From NCBI GenBank assembly GCA_947579665.1, contig OX388352.1:33226216-33290215 (forward strand): 64,000 nt of DNA. The letters are read 5' to 3'. The notes under the pieces are model-generated. The model saw only the letters and a program-made list of their open reading frames with translations, was not told the DNA's origin and searched no databases. This DNA comes from Sympetrum striolatum. Lineage: Eukaryota; Arthropoda; Insecta; Odonata; Libellulidae. Position numbers and translations under genes: made by a program. Within the stretch, counting starts at the first letter, position 1. Every line of letters begins with the position of its first letter. This document shows, one piece after another, positions 23,246 through 36,107 of the stretch.

Positions 23246-23486
23246 AAATTATCATCGATGTGCATATTATGCAGCATATATTGCCCAATAGAAGCTAACG
23301 AAAAACTACCACACAGTCAGTACAGCAATGTTACTAAAGCTTAACTTAAGGCGCTCGGGTAAATTTGAGGTGTTAGTACTTAAAATTTGATTTTTTCAGA
23401 TAAAACGATATTATCGTAGCTGAAAAATGAGACAAAGAAAGAGCAGGGCGAGATAGGGAGGTTAGGAACTCCCGAAGACATCAACA

Positions 23487-24423
23487 CGGCAACACTGCTC
23501 AACAGTTGCAAATCTCGGCGTTAAATATTAATTCGTATAAAAAAATCCGCTAACTTGTTGTGAAAAATAGTTATTTACCGTGAAAACTCATTTTAAAATC
23601 TTTCTAACGAACCCAATTTTGTATTTCTACGGCTATCCACTTCTGAGAAAAAATTGTTTCACAAAATCGACAACAACTTTTTATCGTTTCATACAAATAT
23701 TTTGAAACTTCGTATTTTAATTAACAATAAACGTATTAATATCCTATCAAAATATCTTTTTGATTGAAGTAATAGCGTTTGAGGAACAAACGTTCAAAAA
23801 GAGCACTCCGTGAAACAGCTCGTAAAAATGGGCACTTTTCCGTTCCATCTATGATAAATACCAAATGTTATGAAAAAATAAATGATTAGCTTATATGGTT
23901 ACACGTGCAATAGAACGTATTAAACGTTGATGTCACTTGTTTTTTTGTGCAATTTCTACTTAAACTTTTATACAACTCCAAAGTTGAGCCTCCGTAACAA
24001 AAAAGCCGATATTTCGCGTGACTGACGCTGGCCGTTTTACGGAAGTAAGAAACATACCTTTCTATGTTTATTCATAATAAAAGTTCTAACCGTTCAATTG
24101 ATATAAAATTGGCTTTAATATCTTCAGAAAATGTCTATTTATTGAATAATGTTTTCAAGGAACGAATTCCAACGCATATGTGTCAGAAAATGAGAAGGAA
24201 AGTTCAGGTGGGTACCCGGGTACCCCGGGTGCCCCAAAGACGTATGTGAACTTTTAATGCTTTTATTTAAGCATTAAATATAGTTAACGTATTTATAATA
24301 GTAGCATTTACTAGGGATTCAGGTAGATAACGACGATCTGAAGCATCAAAGCGATATCTTTCTTTATAATCAACGTACAAGCAAAAATATACCTTAGTGG
24401 GTACCCGGGTGCCTACACAAGGG
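23487..24423. repeat. Right inverted arm of the piggyBac-type element
   Basis: Inverse of the left arm, from CGGCAACACTGCT to the terminal ACACAAGGG. It has two clusters of the palindromic GGGTACCCGGGT motif (24209-24236 and 24398-24411) about 160 bp apart. The left arm has one. Confidence 0.85.
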
Positions 24424-24483
24424 TTAAAATAAAGAGCAATTCAAATTTTAAAACTCGAGAGCAGTGCCTTTCATACGTTAAAT

Positions 24484-24755
24484 CAGTGCTTCGCAACCGG
24501 TATGCCGTGCGCCGAACACAAGTTTGCCGCGGTCAAATTCAATGTATTTTACATTTTACAATTTTTCATTTAGTATTTAAAACACAATTATTAATTAAGA
24601 CAAATTATTTTTCATAATATTGTTTATTTTTCAAAATTTAATATAGAAAAATTATTATAAATTATTTAATACCTACATATTTTAGTTTTGGTGTGCCGAG
24701 GAATTCTAGGAAGAATTTTGGTGAGTCGTAGGTGAAAAAAGGTTGCGGAGCACTG
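24484..24755. mobile_element. 272 bp hAT-type MITE
   Basis: Ends CAGTGCTTCGCAACC and, inverted, CAGTGCTCCGCAACC (14 of 15). The 8 bp flanks are CGTTAAAT (24476-24483) and CGCTAAAT (24756-24763), 7 of 8 identical. CAGTG(C/T)TTC-CAACC ends with 8 bp duplications are a well-known hAT MITE signature. The interior is AT-rich and non-coding. It lies 60 bp from the piggyBac-type element. Confidence 0.8.
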
Positions 24756-24763
24756 CGCTAAAT

Positions 24764-27700
24764 GATCAGATTATTTGCCTAAAATACATAAGGAATCATC
24801 AAATTTTATTACTTCTCAATAACTTCATGAGCTCCCTGATTAACGTAAATGAATCGATTAAAATGCCTCCTCTTAACTTGAAACCGCCATTTTGTAATTC
24901 TCGCACTTGAGGATACTCTGAATAGCTTTAAGCGAATCTCACAGACGGTGACTACAACCAGCGAGGGCTTTTCACCAGCTACGCCCAAACATATCTTAAA
25001 CCAGACTTATTTGTTTGATCTCCCTCGAATAAGTCTCTCTCCATCCCCGCTTAAAGTTACTCACCAGCATAGAGCTTGGCAACGTTTTGACTTAGCAGGC
25101 GGCAGAGGGGATTTTGAATCTTTCGGCGAGCCTCGCTTAATTTTTTATGCTCCTTAACTTCTTGCCAGAGTTAAATGCTGAACGTTCTTAAGGTAATGTA
25201 CACTGACGGACACCGCAGACTCGCAATCTATCATATTAAACGAATGAAAGGCATCTACGAAATACTTTTGAACTTATAGATACTTGAAATTTATGATTAT
25301 TATAATTATACATATGAGTTGATAGCTAGCGGAAGCCATGTTGCAATACTGTCATACTATTAACAATCCAAATAATTTCAAACGGAACTACAGCGATATA
25401 TATGAACATCACTAAATACCACATAGTGAATTGCGAATTACAAGCGTACATATCAATATAATTCTACATTGAACTTATTGTTGAGCACTCACGCCTCTTC
25501 ATTTAAACATTATCACAGTATCAAAATTAAATATATACAAATCGTTATGTTATATTTCTTATCGCAATACTATGTCTAATCAAGGGCACCATATTAACTC
25601 CAAAATGCAGCAAAGTAGAAAAAGTTATAAAATCCTAACGTATAGTACTACATACAGCCATATGACAACAAACGATGTCAGCCAACAAAATTAGAACTAT
25701 GATGAATTTAATTTTCTAAGGAACTTATGTTATGCAATAATCAGCTTAACTTTTTCTGTTTCTCACTATTATTAAATAATTTGGTCACATTTCTCTTAAA
25801 ATGAGATATTTTTGAGAAACCAAATCCAGTTTACTTCTGTTCTGTTCATAAAATAAAATTTACCTATACATATCTCTTTCCCAAAAATCGCATTTTTGTA
25901 CTTTATTCTTAGCTCTAGTAGATTCGCGCTCGTAACTACAAGTTTTTCTGCTAGTATTGAGAGAACACTGAGGAATAATCTCAGTGACAAATATTAAAAG
26001 CTTTTCTTTAAGGTGCTCGATCAGAGATTTTAAAGTAAAGTGAGGATATGCCAGCGAAGATCTACATTTTTGGTAGGAGGGAATTTTGGCATTAGGCCAT
26101 TCTAAATGCGTGATGGGCGCATCGCGTATTGCGAGGGCGAACAGCGCCCCAGCTATCTTACGAAAACCATAAATCTGAAGCTATTTAATCCGAGATGATT
26201 CCTTTTCAATTGTAAACTGAAAAATCCCTGATTATTTCGTTCAAAGTGATTGAGGACGAATTAAAATCGTCCGAACTATTGCTAGGATGTGAATTTCCGC
26301 CGATACCAAAATTACATCAAGTTCCTATTCGTTGAATAAAAATAGTACAAATTCCACAAAGTTATGTTCAACAAAACTTTGTGAAATTTGAGTTGATATT
26401 GACTTGAATAAATAAGGTGTAAAATCGTTATCTCTACAAAGATATTTTAATTTTTAAGTAGGTGTGCTTGAGAGATACAATAATGAGATGAAGTATCGGA
26501 TTTAATGTAGTATATGATTCCTAAAATCGATTGTCCATCTCTTCGTTTTCACATCTTTTCTGTAAAATTTCACAGACAATTTATGTAATTCATTTTGCAT
26601 TCCTACTAATAAGATTTTGCTTCTTAGTTTAATGATTCGATTGCCGATGTTTTAAATGTACATAATTACCTATATTGAGGTTATTTTACATGATATTATA
26701 AATTTATATAATTGTCGATATTTAAATTTACAAATTACATAACTATTTTAAGATACATAGATTTTTAATAGAACCTTCGCGACTGACTGAGCCTTTATGA
26801 TGTGAGGTGTAAATTAAAATTATCTTTATCGTTTTCCAACTGTTGAAATTATTTTAATGAATTGAACTTTACTTAAATTCCCTGAGCAATATCTAACGTC
26901 ATTTGAACAAATTTGCTCATTTTCACGGATAAAGCACGTATTTTAACGGCGCTAAATTCCTCAACTTACTTCAAATTCGACTCCTCGACGAGGTGTACAG
27001 AGAGGCTTCCAACCCACGCAAGGAGGGCGTCCGTAGATTTAGAGCCCATATATCATGGCTGCGTTGATTTTACTACTTTCAAGTACGCGCGCCTGCACAC
27101 AAGTTACAAAATGTTACATAATAAGTTATAAGTTCTATTTTTTTAGTCTCAGTGTTGCATAGATGTACACATGGATACTCTGTTTCAACTAAATGTTTCA
27201 TGTTATGATTTACACCTCACCTCTTGAATGGAGTCACGATCAGAGAGCGAAATGATATTCGGAAGTATGCGACAACGAAGCTCTTTTTACATCAGACCAA
27301 AAATAAAGTCTATTCAACCGTGGCCAACGTCCCCAAAGTCCTCCCACCTCTCGCCTAAAATGGTTTCTCAGGATGAATTCATCGTCACGGTGGGGCAATT
27401 ATCATAACGGACAGAGCACATATGCCACATTGCAAATACCCGGAAAATGGGTACCAGTGGGTACCAAACCAGAGGCGTAGCCAAATTTTATCTGGAGGGC
27501 GCTAGAGGACATCTTTTACGATGATTTTTAACATGGAAAAACGCCTAGGAGGATAGTTTAGAGAGAAGAAATGTTCGATTAATACGCCATTACCTGAAAA
27601 TCGAGAACGTACGAATAAAGTGTTCATCTAAAAGGAATGAAACGATTTTTTTTTATCATTTTCAAGGTTCAACAGAGTGCCTTCTAGATGTACGATATCA

Positions 27701-28539
27701 TGGAGGAGCCTTTGACTCCATCTGCATATTACACTGGTAAACGACAACTAGTGATCGCTGGATCGGCACCGTTGGAAAAACTGAGTGCTGGCGTAACTGG
27801 TAAAAAGGAAACCCTATAATTATTTATACTTGGAATGGAAATGATGGTAAAATTATTACCAATGTATATCATATATGCAAGTAAAGTTGGTAAGTATATT
27901 ATATGTTAGATATTTATTTTTAATAATTACTATAACTATTCTTTTATTTACTATTGTATTTTTATTGATAATAGATTTTATGTTGCAGATAGATTCACGA
28001 CTGGGCGGCACTGTGTTAGCCAAAACTAGCAGGACTCCATTCAGCCCTTCGTCATTGGTGCGGCCAGTTCTCCCACACGATTCTTCTATAATTCTACCTT
28101 GATTTGTTTCTTATTTATTATTTTGCATGTTCAATATATATTAATCTTTTTTTAACACTAACAGGTATTCAGTCCACGCACAAGAATATATGTATTTCTG
28201 ATGATATATCAGATTTCTGTGAAAAAATTATATAACGCAAAAAAATCATGCGCTGTAAAAAGTCAATCATAACAGGATGGATTTAAAATGACATAATTTC
28301 TCTTGGCTAAAGCTTAAAGGCGCAACGAATGACTAGGTAAGTCGTGCTACCGAGTCAGTAAATTCCATGGAGGAGAATCCACCCAAACTTTTCGAATATT
28401 AAGATGCAAAGATATGATTTTCACTATAATCGCCAGGATTTTTGGGAAGCTCTTAAGCTTCCTAAGTGCTAGCCTCTCAAATATGTCGATAACGCGTTTT
28501 ATTAATACATTATGGGTCTCTCAGACCCCGCCTCACTAA
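24764..28539. other. Anonymous AT-rich stretch
   Basis: No supported gene. A motif GTGAGGTGTAAAT near 26803 is repeated inverted near 27209 (ATTTACACCTCAC), about 410 bp apart, and could bound an old MITE. Near 27471 there is AGAGGCGTAGCCAAATTTT, like one end of a hAT element, without a visible partner. Confidence 0.35.
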
Positions 28540-28990
28540 CGGAGGGTTAACTTTCGTTCGGTAGACGTATCGGCGGAATATGTAGCTAGCAGAGGAGAGT
28601 CTGCAGGAAGAGGGACTCATCACTCGAAGCTATATTTATTCCCGGTTTAAAATAACTCGTGGGAGAGCCGCCACCCAACGCTCCCACCCATTCCGCACGC
28701 GTATACACTCACACAAACCTCGGAAAGCGCTCGCATACTTGGCGGATTACCTCATTCTGGATCAGGAAAAGAACGGTGCTATTTGTAGATGACACAGTCG
28801 TAGAGATCATCCGATCCCGGTGGATGCGGCAAGCGGTACGGCCGAGGAGCAGTAGGGTGCAGCACCCGTGGGGCCGATAAGCGCGGCGCCCAACAATCCC
28901 CCGAAAAATTCGGAACTATGGGGTTTTCGGGAAAGGGTTGCATCTCGGTCCCACCGCAGCCGTTGGCGCTCTTTGCTGGCTGAGAAGTTT
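28540..28990. other. GC- and CpG-richer island, possible promoter or first exon
   Basis: This stands out from the AT-rich background by many CG dinucleotides (for example CGCACGCG, GCGCGGCGCC, GGTACGGCCGAG). The plus frame 28659-28880 stays open for 73 codons but shows no domain. Such islands often mark promoters or 5' exons, although no TATA or splice donor stands out. Alternatively it is part of a GC-rich mobile element. Confidence 0.3.
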
Positions 28991-29381
28991 GACCGAATCC
29001 GTGTTATTCAAATTTAGATGTCCTCGTTAAGCGATCCAGTGGAGGGGCACATCGCACTTCCGAACCAAATATCGAGGAGAGTTGCTCATTTTCCCATGGA
29101 TTGAAACTGGAGAGACCTGGGAATTTACTGGTCTATTTATTACGCCAAAGAGCGACTTAAGACTTCGGAGATTTGAGAATTAGGGCGTCCTGAATGGAAT
29201 ATTTCCTAGGCTTACCGAATTCCTAAAAATGAAAAAAAACGCGACACTTTCTCTAGGTAAAGAGTACATACTTTGCTCAATTATCAGAGCTATTTGGTAT
29301 CTTTAATTAATTTAATATTGGAAAGAATCTAGATGATAATTTAAACCTGACTATACTAAAATATTCTTGGGAGTTTAAGGG

Positions 29382-29480
29382 TTTAAATAAGGTTACACAA
29401 GGTTAAATAAGGAACCACAAGGTTGAATAAGGTTACACAAGGTTAAATAAGGTTACACAAGGTTAAATAAGGCAAAACAT
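29382..29480. repeat. 20 bp tandem repeat, about five copies
   Basis: Unit GGTTAAATAAGGTTACACAA, with variants (GGAACCACAA, GGTTGAATAA and a decayed last unit GGCAAAACAT). A simple minisatellite in otherwise unique DNA. Confidence 0.9.
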
Positions 29481-32400
29481 GGTTCGAAAGGGTGTTTGCA
29501 TGAAAATGACATTAACAGACTTACGTTTAACCTTCTTAAGTCATAATACTTTGTTATTACTCCCGCAGCTACTGTTAATATATTATAAACAAAATAACGT
29601 TAACCGTTAGTTTGCTCACAAAACAAATTGAAACATTGAAAACTGTAACCAAAAGTATTTTATGCAACATAAACACCGAAAAATATTTCTACAGGATTCA
29701 GGTTTCCTTTCCAGAAAGGGGTCGACGTATTATCACTTTCACGGTCCAAAAATAATCAGAAATAAAATATGATATCACCCACATTTTTCTTCTGTTGGGA
29801 AATCTTACTTTTAGTCCCAAATATTTTTAAGAGGGATAAAATGCATTTTTTAAGGTAACGACCAGACGCTTGGTTAAAAAAGGTTTTTGCCTGAAAATAA
29901 CAGAACTCGTAGGTTCGTCTCCTAAGGTCATGTTTTACTTAAAATGACGCAGTTCCTGTAAATTCTTCCTCCGGCATTCCACAAATACTTTGGTTTCTTC
30001 TAGGAAACCTATCAAAAAATCTCGCGGATGAGTCATATTACGTATTTAATGAAAGAAAACTGATTGATTGTAGTAATCGTTAATGAGAAAAACTTATATT
30101 TGAAATGGTTTCCTTGTACGATAAATTCGCAAAATTATGAAAATTAAATACTGATACCTAAGTTTCTTAGGGTGTTTTAGTAATTGCCTTCTGGTTTTAA
30201 AGGGTAGAATTTCACTCATTCTCATCCGTAACTTTAATTTGCAGGAGTAAAATAACATTTCTCTGCAACCAGTCATTAACGTTAGTGAGAGACAATATGG
30301 TACTAGCTACATCTCTCGTAGTGCAGAGTAAATGATACCGGTATCTTAATTCTTTGCCTTAACTCTCGGAAATCATTTCAAGATTTGTTTCCATGTTATT
30401 TTAAGATATAATTACAACTGATATCAAGATAGCGCATAATACGGGCCTGTAAGAACCCTCAATGAAATTGTTTCTTACATCGAAAGAAAGTGACCCCTCA
30501 CATACCTCGTTATTTATTAAACATACGAAAATATTAACGCAAAACTTAACAAATAGGAAAATCGCAGCACATTTTTCGGCACTTGACACCGGAAAAAGGT
30601 ATGGTTTTAGAATATTTCCTAATTACCTCAACTATTGATAAAATCTCCCCTAAAACTCGTATGAAATGGCAATTATTCGGTGACTTTTGTTGCCAGAGAT
30701 CCAATATATGGGGGTCGATATACAATTTTCTGAAATTTATCTGCAGTCCAATCCATGCCACGGATATGCTTTTAATTTGAGTGACAACGGAAAAGCATAC
30801 TGACCGCGCATATTTTGCATTTTAGAAGTTCAGGACTGTTAGATTATCATTATTTTATGGTAAAGATAAATCAATCATAGGAAATGTTTCAGTGTAATAG
30901 TAAAATACAATTCTGGCCGAATATTCTCAAATCCATGCATTTGAGACTCCGTCGCAATTTATGAAATGAAACTACTCACAGGCACACACAATATTCCACC
31001 GTCCAGTTATCGGCTCATGGAAGCTGTATAACCTGATTCATATTTTCTCCCACATGTATAAGGAAGCTCGAGGTCGCCCGAGTCTTAACTTAATCTACTG
31101 CGTAGTGAAAATCTCCTCCGAGAAAATGGAGGGTGAGCAAGATTCGGCGTACCAACCGAAAAAAAATCCTTAGAGAAGTTCTTAATGAAGAGATTCGAAT
31201 TAAATAAACCCCGATACCTCCTTGATTTGGAGTGACTTGAAAGTCAAAAGATGTTCTCACTAGTAATAACAGATTTTGCAAACCATAACAGTATCATGTA
31301 AGACAATGATAGCATAAGGCTGAGGTGAGGAACGTGGGAACTCTCACATGATTCTATACAGTTTTTTTTCCCATTTTTGCGCATAATTCAATTTTTTAGC
31401 CTTATTTATTACGTCATATTTTAAATGAAAGTATTCTGTTTTGGTTTATTTTCCTATAACTCTGTTCTCCTTCTACGAATTTCAATTTCGGAATATTTGG
31501 ATACAGGCACGCAAATCAATTATAATTATGGTTTTAAATTCAGCCTTCTCATGAGGGAAGCTTCCTTACCCCTGCCTTAGTTCTACGAGGACTGCGAAAT
31601 AGTGAGAAAATATCCACCAATATGAACTTTTATTTCAATATAACTTTTTACATTTACCTTGACTGATAATTAAAGTGAAACGTAATATGCATATTTTCAA
31701 TCATCCCGGAATGATTTGATAATTAAGATCCAATCAGCTAAAGGGACCGTATCCTGGCTGAAATATTACCTTTTTCAGAGCAGAACCCAGACGAAGACCG
31801 TATCCATCAGAGCAGAATATCACTTTATTAAACATTATTTTACTGATTTAAATAAATGAGTTCCATCACTTTGACAAGTGTAAAATAGCGGGGTGACTCA
31901 ATCGGCGAACTTCGCAACTGCTCTCTTGGCAAGGGCGGTATTTGCGTTTAAAGCCTAAATGGCCAGCGATGCACCTAAGGACTTGATGTACACATGGAAA
32001 TTTTCCACCACGTTAGAGAGGCACTGTCTGAGGAAGTTCTACCGAGATTCTAAAGTTAAATGAATACGGAGAGCGTCAATGCACTCATCTCACCGAAATA
32101 ACGAGGCGTGGAGTAATATTGGTTGCAATGTGGGCAGACAAATTTAGAGCACCAAAGATAGCATCCGCGTGGGTGCTTTATAAACATCTCCCAAGAGAAC
32201 GAATTGTATGAGTCGATTTCGTGTGCGAGTTTCTGACATAATGCTTTGTTTCGCAATGCAAGGATATAAACACGTCTCCTCTGAGAGATAAATGCCGACT
32301 AAACTTTCCTCTCTATGTCTGCTGAAAGAGGCGGAATTGTGCACTGTGGCCAGAAATAACAAATATTTCGTTACTTATCCCGATTACCAAATGCCGCGCC

Positions 32401-33640
32401 AGGGCCGGCACGTAGGCTTCGGACATCCCTAGGAAAGATTGAATTTGGAGCTCCCACAAATATTTTTGCTAAAATACATGTGTTATTATAAATAGAGCTG
32501 CTGAGGAACTAATAGCTTTTCTCGGCCGGATTATAGCTGGTGACGTTTTATTATATAAGGATAAATATATCGTGTGATATGGTGTGCGAGAGAAAGAAAA
32601 ATGTGCGAGTCGATTTACAATCTCTAAAGTTAGCTTGAGACGGGGCTTATGTGTATTTCATACGCTACATTCACAAAGGAGATATTTTAGTTACAGTGAT
32701 GCTTAATGAGGCGAAAAACTTGGGTTCAGTTCAATATTAGCTACTCTCCAACAAAAATAACAATGTAAAAATTTCATATTATTTAGTAAAAAACATGTAT
32801 CCTTGAATCAGGTAAAACTAAAGGCGGTTCTTTTTAGCTTCCATAGAGTCTTCTCCTTGTTTTCTCAACACTGTTACATAACTGAGTATTTTTATCAAGG
32901 CCTTTCTCTTATAAGTGCAAATAAACTTTCACTCATTTCTGAAATTAATTTAAAAATCTACACATGCAATAAATTTAGAATTTAAAGAGGAACTGTACTA
33001 ATTCTCGCACAATGACGAACAGAAGAGTGAAAACGCTGAAACTTAATGGAAAAGATTTCGATATCATTGTTATTAGCGACCTTATTTTCACCTTCGCCAC
33101 AAAAAATCAAATAATAATTACGAGAGATGCAATGAACTAAAATTCATAATAATGCCCCATGTATTATATTATTGAAATGTTATAATACCAAGGGAGACAA
33201 AATCGTTTCAGCTTGTCGTGCTTATTACTAGCAGAGTCATCTATTCGTACTTCAGCGCTACCACAAGAGTCTGAGCAGTCTGAATAAAATCAAACGAACC
33301 GCGATCATTAGCATCTCTCTAGTGTGAGATCTCCTTCACATTGTGATTGAAGAATAGGTCACACGAAATATAGATTTATCTCCTTAGTACATCGGTTCTA
33401 CGATAGTCCAAAGTGGTAGAGAACTAAGGTAATGCGAACAACCATCATGTGAGATAAACATTGGAAAATATATTTTAATAGCATATTTCAATCACAAAAT
33501 ATTAAAGCACACCCATTTATAGAGATATGATGTTTAAAAAAAATTATTTAATACAACCCTTATAGTGTCAACAAAACAGAGGATAGAACAAAATAAAACA
33601 TGATGACATAATATCACAAAAGAGATGAACATACTGCATT
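29481..33640. other. Anonymous AT-rich stretch
   Basis: Only short overlapping frames on both strands, none with motifs. On the minus strand near 33205-33245 the sequence GATGACTCTGCTAGTAATAA followed by AGCTGAAACG resembles a degraded Penelope-like end. It is similar to minus-strand sequence near 47940-47975. Confidence 0.35.
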
Positions 33641-33643
33641 TAT

Positions 33644-33940
33644 TATTGATCTTCGTATTTTTATTGATAAAATGCACTTTCCAGGTTGCAGTAACGAGAA
33701 AGATTACAACAAACCAGAGTATGCGACGGAGTAAGACTGAATAACTTGAAATGAAAAAAAAAAAAACAAGATGGATATATTGTGTTTGCTAATTATCTTC
33801 ATATTTTTATTTTTAAAATGCGTTTTCCAGGTTGCCGTAACGAGAAAAATTATTTCTATTAGTGTATAATAAATTGATTAACAATTTATGATACAAATAA
33901 TAAAATCAGAATATTTATTGATTAACAATTTATAATACAT
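33644..33940. repeat. Two local direct duplications
   Basis: About 62 bp at 33648-33709 (TTCGTATTTTTATTGATAAA, then CTTTCCAGGTTGCAGTAACG) recurs at 33796-33855 with several changes. A shorter unit ATTGATTAACAATTTATRAT occurs at 33870-33889 and 33918-33937. The cause is local duplication; no function is evident. Confidence 0.7.
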
Positions 33941-34370
33941 CAATAGAAATAATCTCATCGCTGACCCCGGATAATCGGGAGTTCCCAGCAAAACCATAGA
34001 CGAGGAGTTTTCGATTCTTGTGCAGAGACGGCAAACTTTTGGCAACAGCGTGGCTTTCGACAAACGTTTTCTGACTATTGCACCAAGAGAGGTTGAATGT
34101 GCGCCACGGGGTGAGCTGCCAAATCTTGGAAATGGGGACACTAAGTGTTTCCTCCGCCATGATTAACTCAGATAAGAAAGACCAAGACGAATGATTACTG
34201 AGCACCGGAGAAGAGGATTTATTCTTAGAGAGACCATTCTGGGTGGAGGAAGGAAAACGTTGAAAAATATTATCTTTGCTGCTCTTAAGGCGCTTAGTCT
34301 CGTTTATCTTTGCGTCATGATGGCGAATCAGACTTAATTTTAACCTTTTTATGTAATACGTTTGATTCAA
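33930..34370 (-). other. Longest open frame in the window, unrecognised
   Basis: 146 codons on the minus strand. An internal ATG (ATCATGGCGG, near 34161) would give a 78-residue product starting MAEETLSVP and ending IISIDVL. An overlapping minus frame (33878-34141) is also open. No domain, signal peptide or membrane segment can be seen, and the 3' part runs into a local duplication. It could be an exon, a retroposed fragment or chance. Confidence 0.2.
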
Positions 34371-34639
34371 ATGTTACAGATAGCCTAATAGTCCGGTTAA
34401 GTAATAAAATATTGGTTTACATTAATACATATCCATACTATACACTTATAAAATAATACGAGTAGAAGTAGCTTACATACTGCAAGCATATGTTTAAAGT
34501 ACTGTACTTTGCAGAGTACTATTTGGTTTGAAAATTTAGGATATAGGAACCCGAATTTCTCTACGTAAAAATTGATTCTGTATCCAAGTGATCTGGTGTC
34601 GAACCCAGGACTTTTAAGATAAAATTGTATTAAAGCATT

Positions 34640-35155
34640 TGCTTTGGGATAATCTGACAATTTTTAAAATTCCGAGTCCGAGTCTCCCCTCTACCCCAAC
34701 CCAACGGCAACGTTGCCGTTGGGTTGGGGTAGGGGGGAGGGATTTCTATCAAAAATCTAGAAATCCTCCCCCCAACCCAACCCAACACCCGTTGAGATAT
34801 TTAAAACACCCGCCTATCTAACAGAGCAACGTTGCCGTTTGTAAACGGGTAATTTCTTGCAAAATCACGAAAAATCTTAATTTTCATCGAAGAACGTCGA
34901 TCAAAAGACGCTTGTATATCTCCTAGGACGAGTGAGACGACGAAGATAATAAATTGTTGCTCATTTGAATTGTTTATAACTTTTTAAATCGTATTCCACG
35001 CGGTCAGATTTTTTATGGTCCCCCATACTGTGACGGCCGGGATCTCCCGAGGAGGTAAGGGTCCAGATTAGGATGGCGACCCTCGAAATTTCTACGTGAA
35101 AAAAACTAATGGTAAAAACCCCGCTTAGCTACCACTATAAAATATAGTGATAGCC
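34640..35155. mobile_element. Unrelated insert inside composite repeat copy 5
   Basis: Sequence with no counterpart in the other copies. It holds the palindrome at 34691-34732, a C-rich inverted echo at 34767-34793 (CCCCCCAACCCAACCCAAC) and a second CAACGTTGCCGTT at 34828-34840. The insert ends are not sharp; no clear target duplication was found. Confidence 0.45.
34691..34732. repeat. 42 bp perfect palindrome
   Basis: The left arm CTACCCCAACCCAACGGCAA plus C is followed by its exact reverse complement with no spacer. Pairing continues outward with G/T wobbles to about 34683-34740. GC-rich in an AT-rich setting. Confidence 0.9.
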
Positions 35156-36107
35156 AATTATCTATCTCTATTCACATGCCGGATCTTACATTTGCATATT
35201 ATCGCGAAAGGAACTCAAAAAAATTCTTAAATATTTCCGTAATGTATTTAAATAGGAGAATTATGCACGCACCTGGTGTCGAACTCTCGCACATTTGGTA
35301 ACAGTATTATAGATCTTACTACAAAAGAGAGTGTTTTCTGGGACCTATGAGATTTTGAATTCCATACCCTACAGGGATGCAGCTCAAAATAATTCCGAAA
35401 CGGAATCATAGATAATTAGAAATTCCCGCCAAACGTTTCGAATAGATGAGATGCCTGCTGTTGAACCCAGGACCTTTTGGAAGATGTGTATAAGTATAAC
35501 AACCTGGTAGAAATAAAAAATTATTTAATTCAAATTTTGAAGTCGATATCATACCGGGAAGGTCCTAAATTAAGACTCCGTTATCCCCATTTGAAATGCA
35601 TAGAGGTATGTAAATGGCTCTCTGGGATTGAATCAAGGACCTTCAGGGAAACTTTATACAGCGTATATAAAGTGTATTTATGATCTTTATTTACATGCAG
35701 AGTTTTAAATGTCTATGTTATCGGGAAGGGTTTAAAAAATTCTTAAAAATTGTCGCAATGCATTTTAAATGAGAGCATATTTGCCCTGCACAGCTTTCAG
35801 CGATTTCTCGAATTTAAACTCTCTAAATTTCCGGGAAGTACCTCAAAATTTTCGAAAATCCCCGCAATGCATCCTTATGGAAAAAATCGGCACTTCGGGG
35901 CCTTCTTGTATCGAACCCATGACGTTGAGGTTCTAAGTCGTATCTTTTCTGGCAGTTACAAGCTATGGCCAGTGCGTCGTAAAAATTTCAATTCAGTTGT
36001 GGAACATGATTAGAATTTTGATACCCAGTGAAGGAATGAATGAATCAATGTGTAGGTATATTCGGAGAAACGTCTATATATAATAGATATACAATACTAA
36101 TTATCAT

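Larger units (their letters stand above)
21511..24427. mobile_element. piggyBac-type element with TTAA target duplication
   Basis: Element body 21515-24423 (2909 bp), flanked by TTAA on both sides (21511-21514 and 24424-24427). Ends are CCCTTGTGTAGGCACCC and its exact inverse. TTAA duplication plus CCCT/AGGG termini is diagnostic of the piggyBac superfamily. Unlike typical members with ITRs of under 20 bp, the inverted arms here are about 763 bp (21515-22277) and 937 bp (23487-24423). They are similar along most of their length but diverge in the middle, and the right arm has about 160 bp extra near its end. Between them is a decayed 3' portion of a transposase gene. The 5' half of the gene is missing, so the copy is non-autonomous. 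Confidence 0.9.
34457..36092 (-). repeat. Composite B-box module repeat, copy 5, with a palindromic insert
   Basis: Head ATACGAGTAGAAGTAGCTTA with ACTGCAAGCA; end GGTATATTCGGAGAAACG and TATATATAATAGATATAC. Antisense B-box-like cores lie near 34595, 35275, 35456, 35624 and 35907. The module before the last has lost its core. Between about 34640 and 35155 the module series is replaced by unrelated sequence including a 42 bp perfect palindrome. From 35156 on it tracks copy 4 closely. Confidence 0.82.

Noticed and set aside
29382..29480. TTAGG-like telomeric repeat
   Set aside because: The period is 20 bp (GGTTAAATAAGGTTACACAA), not the arthropod 5-mer, and there are only about five copies.
32395..32450. 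CAGGGCCGGC end of a hAT MITE
   Set aside because: A similar motif starts many MITEs, but no inverted partner or target duplication was found nearby.
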